DNA of 64,000 nt from SIG589 sp964566175 (GCA_964566175.1 CAZMHU010000004.1:25046-89045); one strand, 5' to 3'; numbered from the stretch's first letter, positions 42,546-52,145 are shown. Notes: a model not told the origin generated them from the letters alone. Numbers and translations are program-made.

Positions 42546-44027
42546 TTGAAACATAAAATTATTGGATTTACGGCGCTTGTCCTGTCGGTTGGCGTACTCT
42601 TGAGTGTGAGTTCCGTCTTTCCTGAAAATGATACGGAGAGATATATTCAACATCTCGAAGAACCTGCCTATACTGCCTGTGACAACTGTGACAGCGGCGG
42701 ACTTTGCACCCATTTGCCGATTATCAAAATAAATACCGACGGCGTTGAAATCCCAGGAAAAGCGTATCACAACAAAGAAACCGGTCTCACCGAGTATACT
42801 TTGGCGGCGGACGGCAGTGATACAATAGCCGCCATTGCCGATATTATCGACGGCGCCGGCAATAATCATCTGTCCGACTCCGCAACACTCAACAGTGATG
42901 TTCGAATACGAATAAGGGGAAATTCCTCACGCCATTTTGACAAGAAACCGTATCTTTTGGAATTTATCAATCCCGACGGTACTAATAATGACTGTGAAGT
43001 TATGGAAATGGCGGCTCATCATGAGTGGGCATTGCACGGGCCGTATCTTGATAAAACTCAGATACGAAACTATATGTGGTATAGCATTTCGGGACAGATT
43101 ATGGATTATGCTCCGAATGTCCGCTTTTGTGAACTGATACTAAACGGAGAGTATCAAGGTTTATATCTTATGACCGAAACCATAACCGCGGGCAAAGAGG
43201 GTGCACGGCTCACCCTTTCGACAACCGAAAAACGCAGTACCTTTTCGGGATATATATTGCGTCACGACCGAGGTAGCGGCAGTGATATCAAAAACATCAA
43301 TCCGCTGAGTATATATACCCGCCGAACCGATAAAAAAATCAATATAGTCTATCCCGGCCTTTCCAATTTGAGTGAGGAACTCGCGCGAGAGATAGAACTT
43401 GAGTTTTCCGCTTTTGAAAAGGCAATTCATTCCTATGACTTTGACGATAAAGAGGGTTATAAAGGAAGTATTGATGTTGAGTCGTTTGTCGATTATTTTA
43501 TAATAAACGAAGTTTCGCTCAACCGCGATGCCGGACTCTATTCGACATATATCTATAAAGATATCGACCGCAAATATAAAATGTGCGTTTGGGATTTTAA
43601 CAACGCTCTCGATAATTATGAAGAGGTTGAAAACAGTCCAAACGACGGATTTGCAATGTTCGGAACGCTTTGGTTTAACCGCATAATTCAGGATAGGGAT
43701 TTTACAAAGGCTATAATAAAGCGTTACAGAGAATTGCGAAAGACATATCTCTCGGAAGAATATCTTAACAATTTTATTGACGAAACGATAGAGTGGCTCG
43801 GCCCTGCGTTGGACAGAAATTTTGAAAAGTGGGGATATTCCTTTGAAGAAAGCAGTGACAGGCTTATCCCGCACGAGCGTAACCCGAGAAGTTATTCACA
43901 GGCGGTAATGCAAATGCGTACCTGCCTTAACGAGCGTCTTGCTTGGATGGACGAGAATATTGAAAGCATAAGACAATATTCTGCGGCATCAAAGACACAC
44001 GAATCGCACGAGGCACACGAACAGTAA
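42546..44027 (+). CDS. CotH-family kinase-like protein, secreted or membrane-anchored
   Basis: A 493-residue protein with an N-terminal hydrophobic export segment (3-23), then a CotH kinase domain (about 110-470). Visible features include IRIRGNSSRHFDKKPYLLEF, MAAHHEWALHGPYLDKTQIR, LYLMTETI and the C-lobe VWDFNNALDN, which supplies the metal-binding Asp. CotH of spore-formers phosphorylates secreted coat proteins. In this operon the target might be an extracellular protein or the glycan; that is inference. TTG start with GAGGGA upstream. A His/Glu-rich tail ends the protein. Confidence 0.85.
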   Translation: MKHKIIGFTALVLSVGVLLSVSSVFPENDTERYIQHLEEPAYTACDNCDSGGLCTHLPIIKINTDGVEIPGKAYHNKETGLTEYTLAADGSDTIAAIADIIDGAGNNHLSDSATLNSDVRIRIRGNSSRHFDKKPYLLEFINPDGTNNDCEVMEMAAHHEWALHGPYLDKTQIRNYMWYSISGQIMDYAPNVRFCELILNGEYQGLYLMTETITAGKEGARLTLSTTEKRSTFSGYILRHDRGSGSDIKNINPLSIYTRRTDKKINIVYPGLSNLSEELAREIELEFSAFEKAIHSYDFDDKEGYKGSIDVESFVDYFIINEVSLNRDAGLYSTYIYKDIDRKYKMCVWDFNNALDNYEEVENSPNDGFAMFGTLWFNRIIQDRDFTKAIIKRYRELRKTYLSEEYLNNFIDETIEWLGPALDRNFEKWGYSFEESSDRLIPHERNPRSYSQAVMQMRTCLNERLAWMDENIESIRQYSAASKTHESHEAHEQ

Positions 44028-44039
44028 AGGGGTTTTGAA

Positions 44040-46214
44040 GTGAAAAAATTTATAATAACCGTTATATCACTTGTTTTGGTTTTTTTAACGGTCAACTATG
44101 TTTATTTTCATCTCGGAATATATATTCCGTTTTTTCAGAGCACCGAAATATCTGTTAATGCAAAGACCGAGGGAAAACAGATTTTGCTGAAAGAGAACGG
44201 CGAGTTTAAACCCTTTGAGATAAAGGGTGTTGACCTCGGTTCGGGTTATCCCGGAGAATGGTCTACCGATTTTAATATCGATAAGGAAACATATCTGCGC
44301 TGGTTTGCTTTAATGCAGGAGATGGGTGTTAATACCGTCAGAATTTATACAATACAGTCACAGCCATTTTACGACGCTTTTTATGAGTACAACAACGGCA
44401 GAGAAAATCCGCTTTATCTCTTGCACGGCGTTTGGGTAAACGACCACGTAATGAATTCTTATAAAGACGCATATCATAAAGATTTTTACGATACGTTTTT
44501 GAAGGATTGCAAAGCCATGGTCGATATTATCCACGGCAAGCGGAAACTCAATTTGGGTAAAGTGGCAAGTGCGGGCCACGGAAGTTATCTAAAGGACATT
44601 TCACCGTGGGTAATAGGATATATTTTGGGCGTTGAATGGGAAGATTTGGTCGTTGCCTATACCGATGACAAATATAAAAATGACTGTGAAGTTTTAAACT
44701 ACAGCGGAAGGTATTTTTACACCTCGGAAGAGGCTTCGGCGTTCGAGGCAATGCTGACACGCGTTGCCGACAAGGTGACCGATTACGAAACCAAACGTTA
44801 TGCCGACCAACGTCTTATTGCTTTTGCAAATTGGCCGACTACCGACCCGTTTGACTATCCCACAATAGACACGGCTGTTGTTAAAAAATGTGCATCGGTT
44901 AATGTCGAGAATATATTATCTACCGAAAATTTCCTGTCGGGACAATTTGCTTCATATCACGTATATCCGTACTTTCCGGACTATTTGACATATATTTCGG
45001 ATTGGTCGGTTTACGGCGTAAACGAGGGTGATTTTACCGATAAAAACGGAAAAATCAATACATATTCCGCATATCTTTCAATGCTTGTAAACCATCACAG
45101 CATTCCCGTTGTGATATCCGAATTCGGTATACCGACCTCGCGTGCTATGGCGCATATTGACGTCAACACAGGGCGCAATCAGGGCGCAATGAGCGAAAGT
45201 GAGCAAGGACAGGCTCTTGTCGAATGTTATAACGATATTATTTCGGCGGGGTGCGCCGGCTCTTGCATATTCTCTTGGCAGGACGAATGGTTTAAACGAA
45301 CGTGGAACACGTTGCATTCGGTTGACCTTAAACGCAACCCATATTGGTCGGATTATCAAACCAACGAACAGTTTTTCGGAATACTGACCTTTGACCCCGG
45401 CGAAGAAGAGTCGGTCTGTTATGTGGACGGTGACGTTTTCGAATGGACGGACGACGATATAGTATCTAAGACCGATAATATGTCGGTATCGGTGAAATAC
45501 GACGAAAAATTTATATATTTTCTCGTTTATAAAAAAGACCTTGATCTTGAAAACGATACTGTATACCTGCCGATTGATACAACGCAAAAGACAGGCAGTA
45601 ACTACTGTGAGAATTACGCACTGAAATTTGATAAAGCAGCAGATTTCCTCGTTGTTTTAAACGGTGCCGAAAACAGCAGAGTCTTGGTGCAAGAGCGATA
45701 TGAAGCGCTGCGTTCCACATATGCCTTTGAAGTGTATAAATATAATACTTATGAAACGGGCAACATTCCCGAAAAAAATTCTTCGCTTTTTAAAAATATC
45801 GATTTGATTTTGCACAAAAAGGTAATCACAACGGCACGTAGTGATGAAAATTTGGCACTCACGTTTGAAACGGGAAAATTGAAATACGGCAACGCAAATC
45901 CCGATTGTGAGGATTATAATTCACTGGCGGATTTTTGTGCGACGGGGGATTATATAGAGGTTCGCCTGCCGTGGCAAATGTTAAATTTCGGTGACCCGTC
46001 CGAGATGATGATACACGATGATTATTATGAGAATTACGGCGTTGAGTTTATAAAAATTGATAAGATCTTTGTCGGCATTACCGAGGGTGGCAGTCTTCGC
46101 ACATCTCTCGGTACTGTTGAACTCAAAGAGTGGGGAAACAGCGTTACATTCCACGAAAGGCTTAAAGATTCATATTATATTATGCAACAGTTATGGGGTG
46201 GTAAATCACAATGA
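44040..46214 (+). CDS. membrane-anchored glycosidase-like protein (TIM-barrel)
   Basis: A 724-residue protein: one N-terminal membrane helix (4-24), then an extracellular TIM-barrel-like domain (about 55-440). EIKGVDLGSGYPGEWSTDFN, MQEMGVNTVRIYTI and VVISEFGIPTS (candidate catalytic Glu) resemble GH2/GH5-clan enzymes; a second Glu may be in GYILGVEWEDL. The C-terminal 280 residues are beta-rich (possibly carbohydrate-binding). It could trim or release the polymer made by the GT2 synthase, as glycosidases do in other synthase-type systems. GTG start with AAGGGG upstream. Confidence 0.78.
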   Translation: MKKFIITVISLVLVFLTVNYVYFHLGIYIPFFQSTEISVNAKTEGKQILLKENGEFKPFEIKGVDLGSGYPGEWSTDFNIDKETYLRWFALMQEMGVNTVRIYTIQSQPFYDAFYEYNNGRENPLYLLHGVWVNDHVMNSYKDAYHKDFYDTFLKDCKAMVDIIHGKRKLNLGKVASAGHGSYLKDISPWVIGYILGVEWEDLVVAYTDDKYKNDCEVLNYSGRYFYTSEEASAFEAMLTRVADKVTDYETKRYADQRLIAFANWPTTDPFDYPTIDTAVVKKCASVNVENILSTENFLSGQFASYHVYPYFPDYLTYISDWSVYGVNEGDFTDKNGKINTYSAYLSMLVNHHSIPVVISEFGIPTSRAMAHIDVNTGRNQGAMSESEQGQALVECYNDIISAGCAGSCIFSWQDEWFKRTWNTLHSVDLKRNPYWSDYQTNEQFFGILTFDPGEEESVCYVDGDVFEWTDDDIVSKTDNMSVSVKYDEKFIYFLVYKKDLDLENDTVYLPIDTTQKTGSNYCENYALKFDKAADFLVVLNGAENSRVLVQERYEALRSTYAFEVYKYNTYETGNIPEKNSSLFKNIDLILHKKVITTARSDENLALTFETGKLKYGNANPDCEDYNSLADFCATGDYIEVRLPWQMLNFGDPSEMMIHDDYYENYGVEFIKIDKIFVGITEGGSLRTSLGTVELKEWGNSVTFHERLKDSYYIMQQLWGGKSQ

Positions 46215-47311
46215 GCGTTGAGTTGATGATATACGTTTATCTCTTTGTGTGCTTTGCTATGATTGTTTTCAATATAGTAACGGCGGTTCTCTTGAAACGG
46301 AAAGATAAAAAGACCGTCCGAGTGAGCGAAAATTTTGCCTACCGTGTAGGAATTGAACTTGAACGCGTGAAAAGCGGCGAGCCGTGTGATGAGAATCACA
46401 AACGGTATATGCGAAAAAAACTCAAAAAAGTGGGAAATATGACGGCGTTTGACAAAATGCTTGAAACCGCATATTTAGATGACCCCGAAACGGTAAAAAA
46501 ATATCTTTGCGAACTCGACAGTGTGTTTATATTTCTTTGCGCCGCTTACAGCGGTAAAGACCGAATAGAAGCGGCATATTTTCCCTATATCGTAAAAAAA
46601 TATCGTCTTATTGCTTACAGAGCCTTGCCGACGGTAACGGAAAGTATGCTCGCACTGCTTGGCGAACCGAGTATATACTGTCGTGAAAACGCCATGCAGG
46701 CACTTTATACTTGTGGTGATGCGGATTGTATAATAAAGGCACTGACGAAAATCGACAAAAGTGATTTATTTTACCACGGAAAACTCATAACCGACGGAAT
46801 GTTGAATTTTGCCGGCAGTACCGAAGAGTTAATCGGTAAAATTATCACTCGGTTTGATGTCTTTTCGACAGATATGAAGGTCATTTTGCTAAATTATATA
46901 AGATTTTCTTCCCCAGCGCATTGCGAGTTTGCATATTCACTCCTGTGCGACGAAAATCAAAACGACGAGATACGTTATGCTGCTATTCGTTATTTGGGTA
47001 AATATCGTCACGATGCCGCTTATGACAAACTCTGTTACCTTGCAAAAATCAAAAACGAGGACAAATGGCAATACAGCGCAATAGCATCGTCGGCTCTCGG
47101 CACATATCCGTTTGAAAAAACGGTGGAATTGCTGAAAGAAAATTTATACAGTTATAATTGGTATGTTCGTTTCAATTCAGCCGAAAGTCTTGAGCGTTTG
47201 GGCATTTCTTATACCGACCTTGCCGATGTTTTGGACGGCAATGACCGTTATGCGTCCGAAATATTGCGTTACAGATTACAGCGTAAAGAAAGGGGAGCGG
47301 TGACGGTATGA
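46211..47311 (+). CDS. HEAT-repeat membrane protein
   Basis: A 366-residue protein with one N-terminal membrane helix (about 4-27) and a cytosolic array of helical pairs with HEAT-like periodicity (YFPYIVKKYRLIAYRALPTV, REN-AMQALYTCGDA-like, YAAIRYLGKYRHDAAYDKL, WYVRFNSAESLERLG). It overlaps both neighbours by four bases (ATGA at each end), so it is tightly coupled to the glycosidase-like protein and the GT2 synthase, and it is probably a scaffold of that complex. Confidence 0.8.
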   Translation: MSVELMIYVYLFVCFAMIVFNIVTAVLLKRKDKKTVRVSENFAYRVGIELERVKSGEPCDENHKRYMRKKLKKVGNMTAFDKMLETAYLDDPETVKKYLCELDSVFIFLCAAYSGKDRIEAAYFPYIVKKYRLIAYRALPTVTESMLALLGEPSIYCRENAMQALYTCGDADCIIKALTKIDKSDLFYHGKLITDGMLNFAGSTEELIGKIITRFDVFSTDMKVILLNYIRFSSPAHCEFAYSLLCDENQNDEIRYAAIRYLGKYRHDAAYDKLCYLAKIKNEDKWQYSAIASSALGTYPFEKTVELLKENLYSYNWYVRFNSAESLERLGISYTDLADVLDGNDRYASEILRYRLQRKERGAVTV

Positions 47312-48711
47312 CGGGATATGTTGATACCTTTCTTGAAATTGTGGGCGTGTTTTTTATTGTCTATCTTATCGGATATTCAACCTTTCTGTTTTTATCGGTT
47401 CTTGTCGGTTCGTCCGAACTTTATAAAATTCATCGGCAAAAACGTCTTAAAAACATTTTGCCAAACGATTATTTTGTGCCGATAACCATCGTTGTCCCTG
47501 CCTATAACGAGGAAATTACGGTTGTTGAAACGGTAAAATCACTTTTGCAACTCGATTACAGGCTATATGAAATAATCGTCGTTGATGACGGTAGTAAAGA
47601 CAACACCTCGCTTGAAGTTATAAATGCTTTCTCAATGCACCCCGTTCAGCGACCGATACGACGGCAGATTAAATGCCAACCGGAAGAGTTTGTTTACGAA
47701 ACGCGGGAAACGAAAGTTCCGCTAACGGTTATAAGAAAGAAAAACGGCGGAAAAGCGGATGCGTTGAATATGGGAATAAACGCGGCGAACTATCCCTATT
47801 TTATCTGTATGGATGCGGACTCGGTTTTACAGTATGACTCGCTTAAAAACATTACAGAACCGGTGCTTCAAAAGAAAAACGTTGTTGCGGTTGGCGGGCT
47901 TGTGCGCCTTTCCAACGATGTTGAACTTGAAAACTGTCGCGTTAAGAAATACCGTTTGCCGAAAAATATCATTGCGGCTATGCAGGTGCTCGAATATGAC
48001 CGCTCGTTTTTGGCTTCGAGAATACTTTTCGATAAGTTCAACGGCTCGCTTATTATTTCGGGTGCGTTCGGTCTCTTTAAAAAAGATGTTGTGGTTGCAG
48101 CGGGCGGATATGACAGCAAAACGATGGGCGAAGATATGGAACTTGTCGTTAAACTTCACGAATATTGCCGTGTGAATAATATGGATTACAGTATCTGTTA
48201 TGCGACCGATGCAACCTGTTGGTCACAAGCACCCGAAAAACTCGGCGACCTTAAAAAACAGCGCAAGCGGTGGCACCTCGGACTGTTTCAAACGATGTAT
48301 AAGCACCGAAAAATGCTTTTCAATCAAAAATTCGGTATGGTAAGTTTTATTTCGTATTTATATTTTTTAATATACGAACTTTTATCGCCGTTTATAGAAA
48401 TTTTCGGTGTTTTTACAGTAGTATTGGCGTTCTGTGTTGACCTTATAAACGTGCCGTTTATGATACTGTTTTTTCTTATTTATGCAGCATTCGGAAGCAT
48501 ATTGTCACTCACGGCGTTTTTCTCCCGAATGTATACCTCGAATTTGAAGGTTACACCGAAAGATGCCCTGCGTGCGGTGTTTCTTTGCTTGTTTGAAATA
48601 ACCTGCTTGCGTTTTGTTATGGCTTGGGTACGCGCTACGGCGTTTATCGGCTATAAAAAAAAGAAACTGCAGTGGGGAAGAATAGAACGAAAGAAAATCA
48701 ATTTTAAATAG
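47308..48711 (+). CDS. processive GT2 polysaccharide synthase
   Basis: A 467-residue membrane glycosyltransferase. It has one N-terminal helix (about 8-32), a cytosolic GT2 domain with VPAYNEEITVVETV, IIVVDDGSKDN, FICMDADSVLQ, TMGEDMELVVKL and the QRKRW motif of processive beta-glycan synthases (all four aspartate/Q-x-x-R-W elements present), then three to four C-terminal helices (about 350-440). It resembles PgaC/HAS-type synthases, so it likely makes and extrudes a beta-linked polymer. It is the core of the second polysaccharide system. Confidence 0.9.
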   Translation: MTGYVDTFLEIVGVFFIVYLIGYSTFLFLSVLVGSSELYKIHRQKRLKNILPNDYFVPITIVVPAYNEEITVVETVKSLLQLDYRLYEIIVVDDGSKDNTSLEVINAFSMHPVQRPIRRQIKCQPEEFVYETRETKVPLTVIRKKNGGKADALNMGINAANYPYFICMDADSVLQYDSLKNITEPVLQKKNVVAVGGLVRLSNDVELENCRVKKYRLPKNIIAAMQVLEYDRSFLASRILFDKFNGSLIISGAFGLFKKDVVVAAGGYDSKTMGEDMELVVKLHEYCRVNNMDYSICYATDATCWSQAPEKLGDLKKQRKRWHLGLFQTMYKHRKMLFNQKFGMVSFISYLYFLIYELLSPFIEIFGVFTVVLAFCVDLINVPFMILFFLIYAAFGSILSLTAFFSRMYTSNLKVTPKDALRAVFLCLFEITCLRFVMAWVRATAFIGYKKKKLQWGRIERKKINFK

Positions 48712-48721
48712 GAGTGTAATT

Positions 48722-49273
48722 ATGGAATTAAAAGATATAAAGTCCGGTTTTTTTGGATTTAATAAAAACAGCGTTATCGAATATATTTCACAACTCAATC
48801 ATCTCTGTGCCGAAAACACGGAAAAAGCACGTCTTGAAAAGGCGGAAGCGTTGGCAGAACTCAGCAAAACGAATGAAAAATTAAACAATAGAGTATCCGT
48901 TCTCGAGAGCGAAGTTGATGTCCTTAAAAAGCAGTTGCTTGAAAGAGAGAGCGAAATTGAGCGTATTAACGGCGAAAACGAACAACTGAAAAACGATGTT
49001 GACAAGAAAAAAGCGGTTGAAAGCGAAGTTGCCGAAATTTTAACCGAAGCAAGAAATTTTGCACAGTCGATGCGTGAAAAGACAATTCGCGAAAACGAAG
49101 TTTTAAGGCTTGAAAATCAGAGAATCAATGATGCCGAAAAGCAAAAACTCACAAACTATCGCAAAAATATCGAAAATGTTAAAACCGTTATCGACTCTAT
49201 ACTGCAAACAGCGAAAACCGAACTCTGTCAGGCGGAAGAGAAAATTGATGCACTTGAGAAAATCGATGAATAA
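48722..49273 (+). CDS. DivIVA-like coiled-coil protein
   Basis: A 183-residue cytosolic protein. Residues 3-25 (LKDIKSGFFGFNKNSVIEYI) resemble the membrane-binding head of DivIVA/GpsB proteins, and the rest (30-180) is almost unbroken heptad-rich coiled coil. It could place or hold the synthase complex at a cell pole or septum. AGGAG lies upstream; the stop overlaps the EAL gene start by 8 bases. Confidence 0.65.
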   Translation: MELKDIKSGFFGFNKNSVIEYISQLNHLCAENTEKARLEKAEALAELSKTNEKLNNRVSVLESEVDVLKKQLLERESEIERINGENEQLKNDVDKKKAVESEVAEILTEARNFAQSMREKTIRENEVLRLENQRINDAEKQKLTNYRKNIENVKTVIDSILQTAKTELCQAEEKIDALEKIDE

Positions 49274-51170
49274 GATATTCAAAAAAATGACGGTATTGGG
49301 TTTAACGTTTTTGTTTTTTGTCCTTTTCGGACTTTCGGCGTTTGCGGAAATTTTCACCGTGAAGACAGGTGGCGGAAATAAGGCGTCGCTTTATGTTGCG
49401 GGAAATCCGGATTTATATCCGATAGAGTATTATGACTCCGACAGCGAAACCTATAAAGGTTTGATACCCGATATGCTTCGTGAAGTTTCAAAAAAGACCG
49501 GCATAGATTTTACCTACATTTCGGCAGGGGATACAAGTAACCAGAAAAACCTTTGCAAAAACAATCAAGTCGAGATTGTGACATCAATCAAGTCAAGCAA
49601 CACCGATTTTGAAAAATTGGAAAAGGTCACGGTCTTTACCGCCGAATACGAAAACGAAACGGCTGAATATTGTATAGGCTTTACGCAACTTATGCCCGAG
49701 AGCGAAAAGCAAAGCATAATGGATGCACTGTCGGAGATTTCACAGAGTCGAAAATCGGGTTGGCTTATAGATAATGCAAAAGCCGATTTGCTCCGTTCAA
49801 AAAAACGCCTGTACTTTATTTTGGCGGCGGTTTTGCTTTTTTCTGCGGCTGCTGTGTCGGTGACTGTCGTTTTGGTAAAGAAACGAAAACGCAGAATTAA
49901 GGCGGACGAAATGGTGAATGTAAAAACCGGAGTTGGCAATGCGAAATACTATGTTTACGCTTTTGAAAATCTCATAAGCGAGAAGGCGAAAAACATATAT
50001 AATTTGGCATATATTGCTTGCGACACCGGTCGGTACGACAATGTTGAAAGCGGTGCATCGCTAGCAGATGTTGAAAAATATGCGGCAACAAAACTTTCGC
50101 AACTTTTAAATTTGTGTGACTATCTTTCGCATATAAGCGACGGTGCTTTTGTGATGCTGTTTCAGGCTGAGAACGGTGATATAGCCGATAGGCGAGTTTC
50201 GGAACTTGTTCTTTCGCTCAACAAATATCTTTCCGGTTTCGTAAAAGACGCCGATGTATTTAAAGCGGGATACTGTCTTTTCTGCGATAACGCCGGTATA
50301 GACGCCGAAACGGCTGTTTATAACGCAAAACAGGGGTATTTATATGCCCTTTCGAACGGACTTCCGTATTATATAGGCACAAAGAATCAAATTGCCAAAA
50401 ACAAAAAGGCGGAAAAATTAGCCACTCAAATCGATGTTGCTTTGGAAAAGGGCGAGTTTAAGCCGTATGTTCAGTTTTTTGCGGAAAGTAGGACATCTGC
50501 GTTTTGCGGAGCGGAGGTGCTCTCGCGTTGGCAGAACAGTCAGTATGGTCTTTTGCGACCCGATGAGTATATTGATATTCTCAACAAATCGGGCAAAATA
50601 GTGGAGCACGACTATAAAATTTTCGAAGCGGTGTGTGCTATACTTGAGCGGTGGAACTCTCCGCCGTTTGACAAAATGTTTTTGTCCTGCAACTTCACAA
50701 GAAATTCCGTTTCCGACCCCGAATTTGTAGGCAAACTAATATCGATTTCGGAGAAGTACGATTTTGCAAGAAACAGACTCGCTGTGGAGATTACCGAAAA
50801 CACACTGAGTATAAATTCCAAAACTGTTTCCGAAAATATAAAACAGTTGCGGAAGTATGGTTTTTTAGTTGCCATTGACGATATGGGTGCGGGATTTTCT
50901 TCTCTTGCCGATATTTATGACAACGAGGTTGATTTGGTAAAGATAGAGCGCAGTTTTGTAACGTCCTGTATTACCGAACGCCGAAAAGAGATGTTGGGCA
51001 ATATAATATCGCTTATTCATAATGCCGGAGCACGGGTAATATGCGAAGGTGCGGAAACCGAACAGCAGGTCGATATGCTTAAAAGCATCGGTTGCGACAT
51101 AATACAGGGCTTTTATTATTCCCGCGTTTTGCCGTTTTCCGAATGCGAAAAATTTATCCGAACTGAATAA
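49266..51170 (+). CDS. membrane c-di-GMP phosphodiesterase (SBP-like sensor, degenerate GGDEF, EAL)
   Basis: A 634-residue protein: export signal (about 8-27), a short extracellular solute-binding-like sensor (30-175), one membrane helix (183-203), a GGDEF-like domain lacking the motif (SDGAF near 292), and an EAL domain (395-630). The EAL motif is E417-V-L. Asn476, Glu508, Asp538/Asp539, Lys559, Glu594 and Gln614 are all in place, so hydrolysis of c-di-GMP is likely. ATG 49266 overlaps the previous stop; a longer open frame upstream is only shadow. It balances the cyclase at 39845. Confidence 0.88.
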   Translation: MNKIFKKMTVLGLTFLFFVLFGLSAFAEIFTVKTGGGNKASLYVAGNPDLYPIEYYDSDSETYKGLIPDMLREVSKKTGIDFTYISAGDTSNQKNLCKNNQVEIVTSIKSSNTDFEKLEKVTVFTAEYENETAEYCIGFTQLMPESEKQSIMDALSEISQSRKSGWLIDNAKADLLRSKKRLYFILAAVLLFSAAAVSVTVVLVKKRKRRIKADEMVNVKTGVGNAKYYVYAFENLISEKAKNIYNLAYIACDTGRYDNVESGASLADVEKYAATKLSQLLNLCDYLSHISDGAFVMLFQAENGDIADRRVSELVLSLNKYLSGFVKDADVFKAGYCLFCDNAGIDAETAVYNAKQGYLYALSNGLPYYIGTKNQIAKNKKAEKLATQIDVALEKGEFKPYVQFFAESRTSAFCGAEVLSRWQNSQYGLLRPDEYIDILNKSGKIVEHDYKIFEAVCAILERWNSPPFDKMFLSCNFTRNSVSDPEFVGKLISISEKYDFARNRLAVEITENTLSINSKTVSENIKQLRKYGFLVAIDDMGAGFSSLADIYDNEVDLVKIERSFVTSCITERRKEMLGNIISLIHNAGARVICEGAETEQQVDMLKSIGCDIIQGFYYSRVLPFSECEKFIRTE

Positions 51171-51173
51171 AAC

Positions 51174-51203
51174 AAAACCCAAGTCCGAAATGACTTGGGT
51201 TTT
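51174..51203. terminator. bidirectional terminator after the EAL gene
   Basis: AAAACCCAAGTC (51174-51185) pairs perfectly with GACTTGGGTTTT (51192-51203), with A and T runs on both sides. It can also end the small leftward transcript described next to it. Confidence 0.88.
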
Positions 51204-51213
51204 AATTTTGGTG

Positions 51214-51312
51214 TCAATATAATGAAGAAATGAATAATACAAAGTGAAAAGCCGCCGAGGCATCATTTGAATAAGTTGAGTCTGTTAAAAGTAACGATGA
51301 AAAACCGATCAT
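51214..51312 (-). CDS. possible 32-residue peptide gene
   Basis: ATG 51312 (minus strand) has AGGAGG seven bases upstream, the best ribosome site form in the window, and reads MIGFSSLLLTDSTYSNDASA, then about twelve mostly hydrophobic residues, to TGA. It lies between a minus-strand extended -10 and a perfect terminator, so the transcript would be about 230 bases. No family recognised; it could be a leader peptide, small toxin or chance. Confidence 0.35.
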   Translation of the reverse strand: MIGFSSLLLTDSTYSNDASAAFHFVLFISSLY

Positions 51313-51612
51313 ATTCTACCTCCTAAAATTCAACTATCGGTATCGTCGGGATTTTTGATGATATTTTTAAAATTTCTGTCCGTAAATATACTCCTTTTTT
51401 GAGTTTTACGATGATGATAACAGTATAGCACACTTTTTTAATAAGACCCGGTTTATTTATAATTATTAGAAATGATTCGATTGCCAAAAGCAGTATACCT
51501 ATGCGGTGGGCAACTACTGATAAAATTCGAAAAGGCAAAGGGGGAATTGTGACAGCAAAATAAAAATTCTTATTAAAACTGAGGTATCAATTAAGAATAC
51601 AACTGAAATTTA

Positions 51613-51641
51613 TTGACAAAGTGATGTTGCTACATTATGAT
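51613..51641 (+). promoter_or_regulatory. predicted promoter of the PPOX-MFS operon
   Basis: Perfect -35 TTGACA (51613-51618), 17-base spacer, TATGAT (51636-51641). Confidence 0.65.
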
Positions 51642-51721
51642 AGTTAACGTAGATTAATTTAAAAGAATATTGCTATCAAATGAACAAAAATTGATATTAT
51701 AGAAACAAGGAGGATACCAAT

Positions 51722-52132
51722 ATGACCAAAGAAGGTATTTACGAATTTATCGCACGGCAGAAAACATCTATAATTTCATCTGTCGGTGATGACGGTTATC
51801 CTGCAACACGGGCTTTAATTCAACCGTTGTTGATAGACGGCAACGATATTTATTTTGCCACATACACATCGTCAAGAAAAGTAGCACATTACCGTGCCAA
51901 TTCAAAGGCGTGTGTTTATTTTTTAGAGAAAGGCAGAAATTTTTTCGGTGTTGAAATCAAAGGCGATATGACGATACTTACCGATCAACCCACAAAGCAA
52001 CGCTTTTGGAAACCGTTCTTCACGAGATTTTATAAAAAAGGTGTTACCGATCCCGATTACTGTATTTTGAAATTTACCGGTTTTGAAGCACAATGGTTTG
52101 CGAATCAGCGGACTGCAACGATAAAACTTTGA
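51722..52132 (+). CDS. pyridoxamine-5'-phosphate-oxidase-like flavin protein
   Basis: A 136-residue split-barrel protein of the PPOX/general-stress FMN-binding family: ISSVGDDGYPATRALIQPLL, IYFATYTSSRKVAHYRANSK and CVYFLEKGRNFFGVEIKG are typical. It probably binds FMN (or F420/heme in relatives) and reduces small molecules; the substrate is unknown. AAGGAGG precedes the ATG. It shares an operon with the MFS gene 13 bases on. Confidence 0.85.
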   Translation: MTKEGIYEFIARQKTSIISSVGDDGYPATRALIQPLLIDGNDIYFATYTSSRKVAHYRANSKACVYFLEKGRNFFGVEIKGDMTILTDQPTKQRFWKPFFTRFYKKGVTDPDYCILKFTGFEAQWFANQRTATIKL

Positions 52133-52145
52133 TTTTTGGAGTTAT

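Larger units (their letters stand above)
51204..51721. other. intergenic region with a possible small leftward gene and a rightward promoter
   Basis: About 520 bases with no conserved protein. On the minus strand there is an extended -10 (TGCTATACT, with TATACT at 51422-51427), a leader and a 32-codon frame with a perfect ribosome site, then the shared terminator. On the plus strand TTGACA (51613-51618), a 17-base spacer and TATGAT (51636-51641) make a good promoter for the next operon. A 71-codon minus-strand frame (51323-51538) runs across the predicted promoter and is probably not coding. Confidence 0.6.

Noticed and set aside
51323..51538. A 71-codon minus-strand frame in the intergenic region
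   Set aside because: It runs through the predicted minus-strand promoter, lacks a ribosome site and has biased, hydrophobic low-complexity sequence.
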